This document shows positions 53,880 through 62,391 of a stretch of DNA of 64,000 nt, in pieces. Position numbers and translations under genes: made by a program. This DNA comes from Rhizomicrobium sp. (lineage in GTDB: Bacteria; Pseudomonadota; Alphaproteobacteria; Micropepsales; Micropepsaceae): contig JBBCHM010000001.1 of NCBI GenBank assembly GCA_037200045.1, positions 124,001 through 188,000 of the forward strand. The letters run 5' to 3'. The stretch's first letter is position 1, and each line of letters starts with the position of its first letter. The notes under the pieces were generated by a model. The model saw only the letters and a list, made by a program, of their open reading frames with translations. It did not search any database and was not told the origin of the DNA.

Positions 53880-55055
53880 TCAATCCGAAGCTTCTTCGGT
53901 CTTTTTGGCCGTGCGCTCGTAGGCTTCGCGCTCTGCATAGTGGGCGGGGCGTGCGGCTCGGATGTCGGCAAGGATCTCGTCCGGCCTGCGCACGACCGAT
54001 CTGGGGTTCTTGAACGCTGGGATGACGTGGTTTCCGAACAGCTCGATGGACTTCATCATCTCCCGGTGCGGGAGGCCGTCGATGCGCATCGCGATTGCGT
54101 CGAAGCCTAGGTCGACGAACCGCTGGACCTGGGCGATGCAAGTCTTCGGATCTCCAACGATGAAGCAAGCCGACTCATCGAACAGGTAGCGCGGGTTGCT
54201 GAAGTCGATTTTTTTGACCTTTCCGAGGGAGGCGAAGTCGCTGGATAGCTTCGAGAGGCGCTCGTAGGAGTCGACGGACAGGGCGACGGACTCGGCCAGC
54301 GTGGACATCCACCGTTCCGCCTCCTCAGTCGTCTCGGCGCAGTGCATCCCGCCCGATATGACCGCGACCTTCTGCGCCTGCACGGGCCAGACGTGCTCAG
54401 CGTTCGCCAACTCCTTCTCATAGAGGTCGACCATCTTGTGCAACAAGCCGAACCCGGTATAGCCACCACCGATCATGGCGCCGATGCCCATCCGCGCTGC
54501 GGCGGTAACCGACTCCGGGCTGCCGGTCGCCATCAGCATCGGCGGATAGGGCTGCTGAATGTGCTTGGGAACCAGGCCGCGCGGCGGAATCTTGTAGTGC
54601 TCTCCGACGAAGGAGAAAATGTCGTTGGCCATGGCTCGGCGGATGACCTCTATGCCTTCGATTTCCTGTGACCTGGTCTCTTTGGGATCGACCTCAAAGG
54701 CGTGCAGCGCGAGGGTTGTATTCCCGCGACCGACACCGAGCGCGACGCGGCCATTGGACAGGATGTCCTCGGTCGCCAGCCGCTCCGCGACTCGCAGCGC
54801 GTGGTTGATATTCTTGGGCAGCAGCGTGATCAGGTGGATGAACTGGATCGTGCTCGTCAGCGCCATCAGGTAAGGATAAAGCACCTCGGGGGCGGAGACC
54901 GAGGCCGTGCCAATCGCGAGGTGTTGTTCAGAGGTCCCGAACGCGTCGAATCCAACTTTCTCTGCCAGGAGCACCTCGTCGATGAGCTCGCGATAGCGCT
55001 GCGCGTGGGTGTGTCCCGGATGGGTCTCTGCCTCGCTCAGGTAAATGAACCGCAT
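53880..55055 (-). CDS. Luciferase-like (LLM class) flavin-dependent monooxygenase, copy A
   Basis: The 391-residue TIM-barrel protein starts MRFIYLSEAETHPGHTHAQR. It has FDAFGTSEQHLAIGTASVSAPE, LATEDILSNGRVALGVGRGN, the flavin-phosphate signature of bacterial luciferase-like enzymes, and PYPPMLMATGSPESV. These enzymes use FMNH2 or F420 to oxidise substrates such as ketones or aldehydes. A second, nearly identical copy is at 62392-63603. AAGGAG precedes the ATG and an AATGTTA-N8-TTACATT operator lies 19 bp upstream. The upstream promoter seen for copy B is missing here. Confidence 0.9.
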   Translation of the reverse strand: MRFIYLSEAETHPGHTHAQRYRELIDEVLLAEKVGFDAFGTSEQHLAIGTASVSAPEVLYPYLMALTSTIQFIHLITLLPKNINHALRVAERLATEDILSNGRVALGVGRGNTTLALHAFEVDPKETRSQEIEGIEVIRRAMANDIFSFVGEHYKIPPRGLVPKHIQQPYPPMLMATGSPESVTAAARMGIGAMIGGGYTGFGLLHKMVDLYEKELANAEHVWPVQAQKVAVISGGMHCAETTEEAERWMSTLAESVALSVDSYERLSKLSSDFASLGKVKKIDFSNPRYLFDESACFIVGDPKTCIAQVQRFVDLGFDAIAMRIDGLPHREMMKSIELFGNHVIPAFKNPRSVVRRPDEILADIRAARPAHYAEREAYERTAKKTEEASD

Positions 55056-55073
55056 GGCGTTGTAGCTCCTTCG

Positions 55074-55095
55074 AATGTTAATGACAATTTACATT
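55074..55095. promoter_or_regulatory. AATGTTA-N8-TAACATT operator, site 1 (monooxygenase A)
   Basis: AATGTTA-ATGACAAT-TTACATT: one mismatch from a perfect dyad. It sits 19 bp before the start of monooxygenase A. No TTGACA is found at the expected distance, unlike sites 3 and 4, so the duplication seems to end inside the promoter. Confidence 0.6.
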
Positions 55096-55652
55096 GCTCC
55101 TAACCCCCGCCGTCCGTCGTTGATCCAGATCAAGGTCGGCCTCGCCGGAAATTACTGGGTGGCCTTTGTCGTCGGTCGGAAGGGAATGCCAGTCGCCCGG
55201 CCGTTGATGCGCGCATCGCGTCTAGTCAACAGCCGGATTGCAGCGCGTGAGCTCTGGTCCGCTGGAGCGCTACGGCGAAGTCCTGAGCGGCGCAGTCATT
55301 GCGCTCACGGGACTGGCGTTTTGGGTTTGGCCCGTGATGTGATCGCTGTGCGCAACTAGCGGCGATGGATGCGATGACCTCAGTATGCCGCTCAACCTGA
55401 CTACTGAATCTCCGTGGGTGACTTGCTCAAGGTCCTGAGGCCGATTCATGCCCGGGTTGGCTTGCTCAACCAGGTCGGAGAAATGCTGCCCCGCATTCCC
55501 GGAATCATCGCGGTCGATGGCAACCACATCTAGCGGATTGCCGGGACGGCGTCCGGTATCGAGGCAAAGCGGACCCGCGCTACTATGCTCGTGTATCCGT
55601 CGTGCAGCGCCGAATGATGCAGTTTCACGACATGTGGACTGCCCCAGACATG
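55096..55652. other. Junction region with gene fragments
   Basis: Apart from a membrane-protein tail at 55256-55342 nothing coherent is visible. A stretch near 55500-55600 is weakly similar to the sequence beyond the second TetR gene (about 61270-61400), as expected from an old duplication. Confidence 0.45.
55256..55342 (+). pseudogene. C-terminal tail of a membrane protein, possibly a metal transporter
   Basis: The frame reads GPLERYGEVLSGAVIALTG then LAFWVWPVM and stops. A terminal helix with GAVIALTG-x-x-FWxWP is seen in nickel/cobalt-type and related permeases, but 28 residues are not enough for assignment. With the truncated copD nearby it suggests that a metal-resistance locus was broken here. 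Confidence 0.35.
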
Positions 55653-56252
55653 TTAAATGTCGCTGCGGCCGAGAAGCGCGCGCAGCGCGGCCTGCCGCAT
55701 GGTGGAGAAGATCGACTCCTCGTCCAAGCCCTTCTTGAGCGTCGCCGCTGTGTTGAGCATGGAGAACACACCCTGGGTCAGCAGTCGTGCCTCGGGTTCG
55801 GACAGGTCTGGCCGCAGCGGGATTACGACGGAGACCCACTCCTCGGCGTATAGCGCCATCTCGCGTCGAATCCGTCTGCGATCTTGTTCGGGAAGAGCGT
55901 GCTCGTTCTGGGCAAAGATGAGCGTGCTCGGCGGTCCTTGCAGAATCAGCCGGATGTGGGACTCGACCATCCCCACGATGGCTGCTTCGGGTGCGGTCGT
56001 CGTCTCGGCGATCCGCCTTGCGGCCTCGTGCACGGCCTGCGTCGGTTCCTCCAGAACCGCGATCAGGACTGCCTGCTTGTTCTTGAAGTGGCGATAGAGC
56101 CCGGGACCGCTGATGCCAGCGCGCGCCGCGATCATCTCAACAGACACCGCATCGTAGGAGTGCTGCAGGAAGAGCTCGGCGGCGACCGCGATCAACTGTT
56201 CGCGCCGCCCGCTGCTGTATGCCCGCTTGATCCGCAACGGCTGACCACTCAT
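55653..56252 (-). CDS. TetR-family regulator, copy A
   Basis: The 199-residue protein starts at MSGQPLRIKRAYSSGRREQL. The TetR helix-turn-helix covers AAELFLQHSYDAVSVEMIAA and RAGISGPGLYRHFKNKQAVL. The ligand domain includes VESHIRLILQGPPSTLIFAQ. Copy B at 61470-62069 differs at only a few positions. It is the natural candidate for binding the AATGTTA-N8-TAACATT sites. Upstream it abuts a nusB fragment, whereas copy B keeps the original divergent promoter. Confidence 0.92.
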   Translation of the reverse strand: MSGQPLRIKRAYSSGRREQLIAVAAELFLQHSYDAVSVEMIAARAGISGPGLYRHFKNKQAVLIAVLEEPTQAVHEAARRIAETTTAPEAAIVGMVESHIRLILQGPPSTLIFAQNEHALPEQDRRRIRREMALYAEEWVSVVIPLRPDLSEPEARLLTQGVFSMLNTAATLKKGLDEESIFSTMRQAALRALLGRSDI

Positions 56253-56473
56253 CGGAACGAACCATACCACGCGGCTGCCAATAGGCACTGTGCCATCCGT
56301 CGCTCGCTGCTCTGAAAGAATGCGTGGACAACGTCGACATATTCTTCGATCACGACTTTCGCCAGCACATCGCACTGCTCGGTCAGCTTGAACGCCAATG
56401 CGCTCAAAATCGCCTGCGAGATCGAGTCGATGCGTTCGAGTTTCCAATCCGTCGAAAGAATATGAGGCTTCAT
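56249..56473 (-). pseudogene. Truncated nusB (transcription antitermination factor) fragment
   Basis: The 74-residue frame contains LSTDWKLERIDSISQAIL, then KVVIEEYVDVVHAFFQSSE, matching the central-C-terminal part of alphaproteobacterial NusB (W-x-L-x-R-x-D, V-I-x-E-Y-V-D-V-x-H-x-F-F). About 80 N-terminal residues and the last helix are missing; after about residue 58 the frame continues into the TetR upstream sequence. Its start overlaps the ribBA stop by 4 bp. In intact genomes nusB follows ribH, so ribH and the front of nusB have been deleted. Confidence 0.7.
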
Positions 56474-57597
56474 GCTTTCGCCTTGCCGCGAATGGGATGC
56501 GTGCCGACGATCTCGATGCCATATCCATCCAGGGCAACGATTTTCTTTTCCGGCGTATCGGTCATCAGGATCATGTTTTCGATACCGAGATCCAGGAGAA
56601 TTTGTGCCCCGACACCATACTCTTTCACACGGCGGCGATCGGCATCTTCGTTGCTGCGGCGCGTCAGGACATCGGACACAAACGTCGGCCGCGTCGTTCT
56701 AAGTAGCACAACGACCCCGCGCCCCTTCTTTGCGATGATGCGCATGGATTCGCCGAGAACATCTCTCTCATAAGGCCTCCACTCCAGCATATCCAAAAAA
56801 ATATTCACGGCATGCATGCGGACGAGGACCGGCTCTGGTGTAGTGATGTCGCCTTTCACAATCGCGATATGTTCCGCATATTCAAGTGTGTTCACATACA
56901 CGAACATCTTCCATTCACCGCCATTGTGGCTCTTGAAGACCGTTTCGACAGAACGTTGCACGAAGTGATCGTAGCGGCGGCGATAAGCGATGAGATCAGC
57001 AATGGTGCCGATTCTCAAATTGTGAAGCTGCGCGAACTGAACAAGGTCTGGCAAGCGAGCCATCGTGCCGTCGTCGTTCATAATCTCGCAGATGACGCCG
57101 GCGGGGTTGAGACCAGAAAGTCTTGCTATATCGACGGAGGCTTCCGTATGCCCTGCTCGAACCAACGCGCCACCGTGGCGTGCGACCAGCGGGAATACAT
57201 GGCCCGGCGACACAATATCGTTCGGACCTTTGGTGGGATCGATCGCAACAGAAATCGTATGTGCGCGATCATGTGCCGAAATGCCGGTGGAAATGCCTTC
57301 TTTGGCCTCAATGGAAACAGTGAACGCAGTTTGATTGGGCGTTCCGTTTACCTGCGTCATCATCGGAATGTTCAGGGCGTTGGCGCGTTCCTGCGTCAGC
57401 GCAAGGCAGATGAGGCCGCGGCCATGCGTCGCCATGAAGTTCACTGCCGCTGGCGTGCACATTTGCGCCGGGATGACGAGATCGCCTTCGTTTTCGCGGT
57501 CGTCGGCATCCATGAGAATGAACATCTTGCCGTTGCGGGCGTCTTCGATGACGCCCTCGATCTTGGCGATATAATCGTGGAAGACGCTGATCTTCAT
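56470..57597 (-). CDS. ribBA: RibBA: DHBP synthase with degenerate GTP cyclohydrolase II domain
   Basis: The N-terminal 205 residues form 3,4-dihydroxy-2-butanone 4-phosphate synthase: ILMDADDRENEGDLV, the acidic metal-binding loop, ATHGRGLICLALT, ISAHDRAHTI and GHVFPLVARHGG ending RAGHTEASVD. This step makes the four-carbon precursor of riboflavin. The C-terminal 165 residues follow the cyclohydrolase II fold, but the zinc-binding Cys residues are absent (RMHAVNIFLDMLEW where the family has Cys), so that half is probably not catalytic, as in many alphaproteobacterial RibBA proteins. It may boost flavin supply for the two flavin monooxygenases nearby. Confidence 0.9.
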   Translation of the reverse strand: MKISVFHDYIAKIEGVIEDARNGKMFILMDADDRENEGDLVIPAQMCTPAAVNFMATHGRGLICLALTQERANALNIPMMTQVNGTPNQTAFTVSIEAKEGISTGISAHDRAHTISVAIDPTKGPNDIVSPGHVFPLVARHGGALVRAGHTEASVDIARLSGLNPAGVICEIMNDDGTMARLPDLVQFAQLHNLRIGTIADLIAYRRRYDHFVQRSVETVFKSHNGGEWKMFVYVNTLEYAEHIAIVKGDITTPEPVLVRMHAVNIFLDMLEWRPYERDVLGESMRIIAKKGRGVVVLLRTTRPTFVSDVLTRRSNEDADRRRVKEYGVGAQILLDLGIENMILMTDTPEKKIVALDGYGIEIVGTHPIRGKAKA

Positions 57598-57683
57598 GCC
57601 ACCACCAACTGCGCGACATGTCGCGCCAGAAGATCGATTTCGAAACTGACCTTTGGGCCTGGTCTCTGACGACCGGCGAACAT
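57594..57683 (-). pseudogene. C-terminal fragment of riboflavin synthase (ribE)
   Basis: The frame MFAGRQRPGPKVSFEIDLLA then RHVAQLVVA ends with a TGA that overlaps the ribBA start (ATGA). The segment PGxKVxFEIDLLARxVA is the typical end of riboflavin synthase alpha. The rest of the gene is missing; sequence upstream matches the duplicated TetR/promoter block. Confidence 0.6.
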
Positions 57684-58389
57684 GATTTTGCCTTTGGACC
57701 TTCGCCGCCTAGGCCGAGCCGGCCCCAGCGAACGGGTTACGCAAGCATCTCGCTTCATCTTCGTGTAAATCATATCTAACTTTCTATATCGCCCTATATC
57801 GCCGCTGACCGCGAGTGCGACGGCCTGAGCCCCTGTGGTGCGTACCCTTCGGTGCGGTGACCCTTTGTGGGACGGTCATATTTCATTGCGCTTGCGCTGG
57901 GGTGGTTTAAAAGCCGTTTACCAAACACACGTCTCAATGTTATGAAAGATTAACATTCTAGAATGGCGCTGAAAACATCTTTGTTGGCAATGCCGTATCG
58001 AGCCGAACTCGGTTGCTCGTGGTTATCGTCTCACTTACTGGGCGCTGTTACTCCCCTTGTGCGCTCATTCTTAACTGCCCCGGGGGATCCCTGGGGCGGT
58101 TCTTTTCACCTAAGTTATCATCGGCCGTGCTCTCCCCGTGCTCGCCTTCCAACCCATTTCAAACAGCCCATGACACCAATATCGACCGCTGTGTGGCCGC
58201 CTAACCACTATCTTTAAGTCACACTACGAAGTGCCCGCCCCCATGATTAGCGCATCCCATTCGAGCGGCGAGCCATTCGATTGCACGCACGTATATCCAG
58301 TGTGAGTTCATCGACGAGACGTCGAGTTGTGGTGTCCGCTGTGATTCGCGATCCCCGTCGTTGCATGCGCACGTCCGGCGCAGCCCCTG
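57684..58389. other. Decayed TetR/promoter module (copy C) and gene-free DNA
   Basis: From about 57705 the sequence resembles the start of TetR copy B and its promoter block: AACGGGTTACGCAAGC, CATATCTAACTTTCTAT, GACGGTCATATT, and the dyad at 57936-57957. After the dyad no conserved gene follows; a short frame (57963-58217) lacks coding character. I read it as a promoter block that lost its monooxygenase gene. Confidence 0.55.
57936..57957. promoter_or_regulatory. AATGTTA-N8-TAACATT operator, site 2 (perfect dyad)
   Basis: AATGTTA-TGAAAGAT-TAACATT is the only perfect copy of the dyad. The upstream -35-like TTTACC is 13 bp away instead of 17, so the promoter looks inactive. No gene follows. 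Confidence 0.65.
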
Positions 58390-58512
58390 AAGGAACCGCG
58401 TAATCGCTGGAGTCGACCTAACGAACCGAGAATTCGAAGAACTCAGCGACAACCGAGATCAACTGCTTGCGCCCGCGTAGCGTGCGCCAGGCCCGGCGAA
58501 CGGATCATGCAT
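58390..58512 (-). pseudogene. Degenerate N-terminus of a third TetR gene (copy D)
   Basis: The minus strand starts MHDPFAGPGARYAGASS and stops. In a neighbouring frame it continues RGRKQLISVVAEFFEFSVR, the counterpart of GRREQLIAVAAELFLQHSY in the intact TetR copies. Copy B has the parallel upstream sequence MHDPFPEADAGYADA. The gene is frameshifted and truncated, and lies divergent to the TonB receptor as copy B lies divergent to monooxygenase B. Confidence 0.55.
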
Positions 58513-58673
58513 CTCGCTTGTTTCTATGTGAATTAATCATAACTTCATGTGGTGCCGCATGGATACTGAGAGCGACATCCGAGCCTCTTTTAGCACGCAC
58601 CATTCGCGCAAATGCACAGGTAAATGAACAAATCTCGCGAAGTGCGTGCCGCAGATGGGCAATTCGAGAGCCA

Positions 58674-58719
58674 TTGACAAACCGTCGCATCAAGTTCAAT
58701 GTTATTTCATATTCACTTT
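58674..58719 (+). promoter_or_regulatory. Promoter and degenerate operator (site 4) of the TonB receptor
   Basis: TTGACA (58674-58679), an 18-bp gap, then AATGTTA-TTTCATAT-TCACTTT (58698-58719), in which the left arm is perfect and the right arm keeps 5 of 7 bases. The layout equals that of site 3. The receptor ATG follows at 58764. Confidence 0.5.
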
Positions 58720-58763
58720 CATAGCGGTGCCGGGGGTGATGGCACGACACAAGGGGGGTAAAT

Positions 58764-60947
58764 ATGAGTTCGTTTCGTATCGCAATCCTTTCCACCTGCG
58801 CACTCGCGGCCTTGTCGCCGGTCGCTCGGGCCGGCACACCGGACACGGTCGAAACCGTGGTTGTTACGGCCCTAAAGCGCACTGAGTCGATCCAGGCAGT
58901 GCCTGCCTCAATCACCGCGCTCAGCGGAGCGGGCCTCGAAGAGCGCGGCATTAGCGACATCGAAGGATTGCAATTCGCTGTCCCGAGCGTAGAGACGGGC
59001 GCACTCTTGGGCGATACACAGATCACCATTCGCGGCATTGGCGAAGGGCCTGGCGGTGCTTCGACGGCCATCTATGTGGACGGGGTCTATCAGCCCATCG
59101 CGGCGCTGGCCGATTTGACGGCCATTGACATGGGCCGCGTCGAAGTTCTTCGAGGGCCCCAGGGCACCCTCTATGGTCGGAACGCGATCGGCGGTGCGGT
59201 CAACTTCATCAGCAACGCCCCGACGCAGGAACTGGGCGGGAATGTCTCCGCCCAATACGAGACCTATGACGAATACAGGCTTCAGGGGGTGGTCAACGTC
59301 CCTCTGACTTCCACGATCGCGGCTCGTGCGACGGTGAACTACGACGATCGCGAAGAGGGATTCATCAAGAACGTGATTCCCGGACAAGAAGACCTGGACA
59401 AGGGCAAGGTCCTCTCGGGTCGGCTCCGGATTGGCGGCCAAGTCACTGATAATTTCAGCATCGACCTCAATCTGCAGGGCAAGCATGCTAACGGCCCGTT
59501 CCAGTACTTCTCCTTGCAAAATCCGATAAGCGCTGGCGCGATTGCTGGTTTCCCCGCCCTTGGCGGTGCCATCGTTCCGCTTCAGCCCTGGCGAACTTCG
59601 GCGAATGGTCCTAACGACGTTCATGAAAACTACGGCGTCGCAGCCCTTACGGCCGACTGGACGGCCTCCTTCGGGGACGTGAAGTCGATCACGGCTTACC
59701 AGAGTTACGACATCACCGCGGCCACCGACCAGGATGGCACTAACGTGGACGCCTTCCCCAATACGACCAAGCAATCGGATCGTACCTTCACCGAGGAGCT
59801 GAACCTCAGCACGCATATCGGACCGGTCGATAGCATCTTCGGCGCCTTCTACATGAACGAGAAGGGGACGAGAGATTCCTTCTATCCATTCCCGATAGGG
59901 TACCCCGCGTTTTTCTTACCGCCGGGTGGCTACGCCGACTACCAGTTGCCTCAGAAAGATGTCGACTCACGGGCGGTCTACGCCGACCTGACTTGGAATC
60001 TGTCTGATCAGTTGCGGCTTATCGGCGGCCTTCGCTACTCGGAGGACAGGCAGACGTACCGGATCAACCAATCGTTTGGGGTAATCGTCGCCGGGACGCG
60101 AATCCCGTTTGGTCCGGCGCTCACGACCTGCCCCACCGCCGTCACGAAGCTCCAATTCGACTCGCTGACGGGGAAGGTGGGCGCCCAGTTCGACGTTGCG
60201 CAAGACCAGAATGTCTACGGCACGGTGGCGACCGGCTATCTGTCCGGCGGTCTCAACGATCTCAACTGCTCGTCGGGGCAGGACACCTACAAACCCGAGA
60301 AGATCACGTCCTACGAAGTGGGCTATAAGAGCCGTCTTTTTGACGAACACCTGATCTTCAACGTCGCCGCCTTTTATTACGACTTCACGAACCTGCAGGT
60401 TACGCAGCTCGAAGGCTTCAATAGAGTAATTGAGAACGCTGCCAGTTCCACCGTGAAGGGGGCCGAGTTGGAGACGGACTGGGTCCCGGACAGTCATTGG
60501 TTGGTCAGCTTCAGTGGCACCTACCTTGATGCGCATTACTTGAAATACCTGGCCAATGATAGTCTAAACCCATCGGCCCCAGATGTGGACGTTGCTGGCA
60601 ATCGCTTGTCAAACTCACCAGGCTTCAGCGGCAATCTGAGTGTTGCGTATCGCACCGACACGTTTGACTGGGGCCAACTGGTTTTGCGTGCGGATTCGGC
60701 GGCGCGCAGCCGCATCTACTTCCGGCCGTTCAACCAGCCGCTTGACTCTCAATCGGGTTATGGCCTCTTGAACCTCGGCGTAACGTGGTACACGCCGAAC
60801 GAGCGTTACAGCGTCCGGGTGTTCGACAACAACGTCACCAACACCGCCTACATCGTGACGCAGGACGCCACGGATTCTGTCGGATCTCGGTATGTAACCT
60901 ACGGCACGCCGAATCAGATCGGGGTTCAACTCAAGGCGAACTTCTAA
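58764..60947 (+). CDS. TonB-dependent outer-membrane receptor
   Basis: The 727-residue protein has a signal peptide (MSSFRIAILSTCALAALSPVARA), TonB box ETVVVTALKRTESIQ, and a plug with TIRGIGEGPGG and VEVLRGPQGTLYGRNAIGG. A beta-barrel ends GVQLKANF with the C-terminal Phe that outer-membrane proteins use for BAM recognition. It is preceded by a degenerate copy of the local operator and followed by an intrinsic terminator. It probably imports the substrate of the flavin monooxygenases. Confidence 0.95.
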   Translation: MSSFRIAILSTCALAALSPVARAGTPDTVETVVVTALKRTESIQAVPASITALSGAGLEERGISDIEGLQFAVPSVETGALLGDTQITIRGIGEGPGGASTAIYVDGVYQPIAALADLTAIDMGRVEVLRGPQGTLYGRNAIGGAVNFISNAPTQELGGNVSAQYETYDEYRLQGVVNVPLTSTIAARATVNYDDREEGFIKNVIPGQEDLDKGKVLSGRLRIGGQVTDNFSIDLNLQGKHANGPFQYFSLQNPISAGAIAGFPALGGAIVPLQPWRTSANGPNDVHENYGVAALTADWTASFGDVKSITAYQSYDITAATDQDGTNVDAFPNTTKQSDRTFTEELNLSTHIGPVDSIFGAFYMNEKGTRDSFYPFPIGYPAFFLPPGGYADYQLPQKDVDSRAVYADLTWNLSDQLRLIGGLRYSEDRQTYRINQSFGVIVAGTRIPFGPALTTCPTAVTKLQFDSLTGKVGAQFDVAQDQNVYGTVATGYLSGGLNDLNCSSGQDTYKPEKITSYEVGYKSRLFDEHLIFNVAAFYYDFTNLQVTQLEGFNRVIENAASSTVKGAELETDWVPDSHWLVSFSGTYLDAHYLKYLANDSLNPSAPDVDVAGNRLSNSPGFSGNLSVAYRTDTFDWGQLVLRADSAARSRIYFRPFNQPLDSQSGYGLLNLGVTWYTPNERYSVRVFDNNVTNTAYIVTQDATDSVGSRYVTYGTPNQIGVQLKANF

Positions 60948-60986
60948 TATCTCCGCCCGCAGGGCGTCACCCTGCAGCAATTATTC

Positions 60987-61011
60987 GCCCCGGCCATCAA
61001 GTGGCCGGGGC
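60987..61011 (+). terminator. Hairpin after the TonB receptor
   Basis: GCCCCGGCCA and TGGCCGGGGC form a perfect 10-bp stem with loop TCAAG, 40 bp after the stop. There is no U-tract. Confidence 0.45.
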
Positions 61012-61127
61012 CGGCGCGAAGTCTCTGGTGCCGTGCTGAGCGCCGGGTCGTTAGCGGGACGGATCGCAGGTCGCGTTGAATTAACTAGGAGCACGGCCTT
61101 ACTCCCTAGTGTCGTGCTTCACACTTC

Positions 61128-61167
61128 TGCCCCGGGATCCACCCAGGATCGCCGGGGCAATTTTTTT
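61128..61167 (+). terminator. Strong intrinsic terminator
   Basis: TGCCCCGG pairs with CCGGGGCA and, inside, GATCC with GGATC; seven Ts follow (61161-61167). It ends rightward transcription from the TonB receptor. The 300 bp beyond it (61168-61469) contain no gene that I can support. Confidence 0.8.
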
Positions 61168-61469
61168 ACTGCGAAGCTTGTGCCGAACGATTGAGCCTAC
61201 GCTGGTGAATGGTCCAATGTAATACGCGCTGACGCGGCTTTGCGGTACACCGATCTGCTGGTCGAGGTCGCGGCTCGCGACGCCGACGACCTCTACGGGA
61301 TTGCCGGGACAAGTGCTCGGTATCGAGGGGGACAAGCGGACCAGCAGCGCGCTAGTCATGCGGCCCATGGTGCTGCGCCGCGCGGTGCAGTTGCTCAACG
61401 TCGATCGGCCGCCGCAGTGCGCAGGCAGGGCGGGGAGCTGGTGAAGTTCGAGGGTTAACCTGACAGGCC

Positions 61470-62069
61470 TCAGAGGTCGCTGCGGCCGAGCAGCGCGCGC
61501 AGCGCGGCCTGCCGCATGGTGGAGAAGATCGACTCCTCGTCCAAGCCCTTCTTGAGCGTCGCCGCTGTGTTGAGCATGGAGAACACGGACTGAGTCAGCA
61601 GTCGTGCCTCGGGTTCGGACAGATCGGGCCGCAGCGGGATCATGACGGAGACCCACTCCTCGGCGTACAGCGCCATCTCGCGCCGGATCCGTCTGCGGTC
61701 GTGTTCGGGAAGAGCGTGCTCGTTCTTGGTGAAGATGACCGTGCTCGGCGGTCCTTGCAGAATCAGCCGGATGTGGGACTCGACCATCCCCACGATGGCT
61801 GCCTCGGGTGCGGTCGTCGTCTCCGCGATCCGCCTTGCGGCCTCGTGCACGGCCTTCGTCGGTTCCTCTAGAACCGCGATCAGCAGTGCCTGCTTGTTCT
61901 GGAAATGGCGATAGAGCCCGGGACCGCTGATGCCGGCGCGCGCCGCGATCATCTCAACAGAGACCGCATCGTAGGAGTGATGCAGGAAGAGCTCGGCGGC
62001 GACCGCGATCAACTGCTCCCGCCGCCCGCTGCTGTATGCCCGCTTGATCCGCAACGGCTGACCACTCAT
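61470..62069 (-). CDS. TetR-family regulator, copy B
   Basis: The 199-residue protein is nearly identical to copy A (MSGQPLRIKRAYSSGRREQL; HTH AAELFLHHSYDAVSVEMIAA; HFQNKQALLIAV). A few substitutions lie in the ligand domain (VIFTKNEHALPEHD). An upstream in-frame extension is conserved in copy A too but lacks coding logic, so I take the MSGQ start. It is divergent from monooxygenase B, with operator site 3 between them, the usual TetR autoregulatory layout. Confidence 0.92.
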   Translation of the reverse strand: MSGQPLRIKRAYSSGRREQLIAVAAELFLHHSYDAVSVEMIAARAGISGPGLYRHFQNKQALLIAVLEEPTKAVHEAARRIAETTTAPEAAIVGMVESHIRLILQGPPSTVIFTKNEHALPEHDRRRIRREMALYAEEWVSVMIPLRPDLSEPEARLLTQSVFSMLNTAATLKKGLDEESIFSTMRQAALRALLGRSDL

Positions 62070-62327
62070 CGCAACGAACCGCACCGCGCGGCTGCCAATA
62101 GGCACTGTGCCATCCGTCGCGTCCGCGTAGCCCGCGTCGGCCTCAGGGAACGGGTCATGCACCCCCGTTTCATTTCCATGTGAGCCATATCTAACTTTCT
62201 ATTTGCCACCAATCTCGAATGCGACGGCGTGATTTCTTGTAGTACGCAACCGTCTCATGCAGCTAGCCCCTGTGAAACCGTCATATTCCGTGGCATGCGC
62301 GCTTGGGTTCGGGCTGCTTAAAACCCG

Positions 62328-62372
62328 TTGACAAATGGCGCCGCACGTTCAATGTTAGTCACGATTAACATC
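62328..62372 (+). promoter_or_regulatory. Promoter and operator (site 3) of monooxygenase B
   Basis: TTGACA at 62328-62333, a 17-bp spacer, then AATGTTA-GTCACGAT-TAACATC (62351-62372) covering the -10 position. GGAGGAGG follows and the ATG is at 62392. A repressor bound to the dyad would block the promoter. Confidence 0.65.
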
Positions 62373-62391
62373 TGGAGGAGGCAATAGCCCG

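Noticed and set aside
57963..58217. 84-residue frame directly after operator site 2
   Set aside because: The composition is random-like, there is no ribosome-binding site, and the same position in the homologous block holds the monooxygenase gene.
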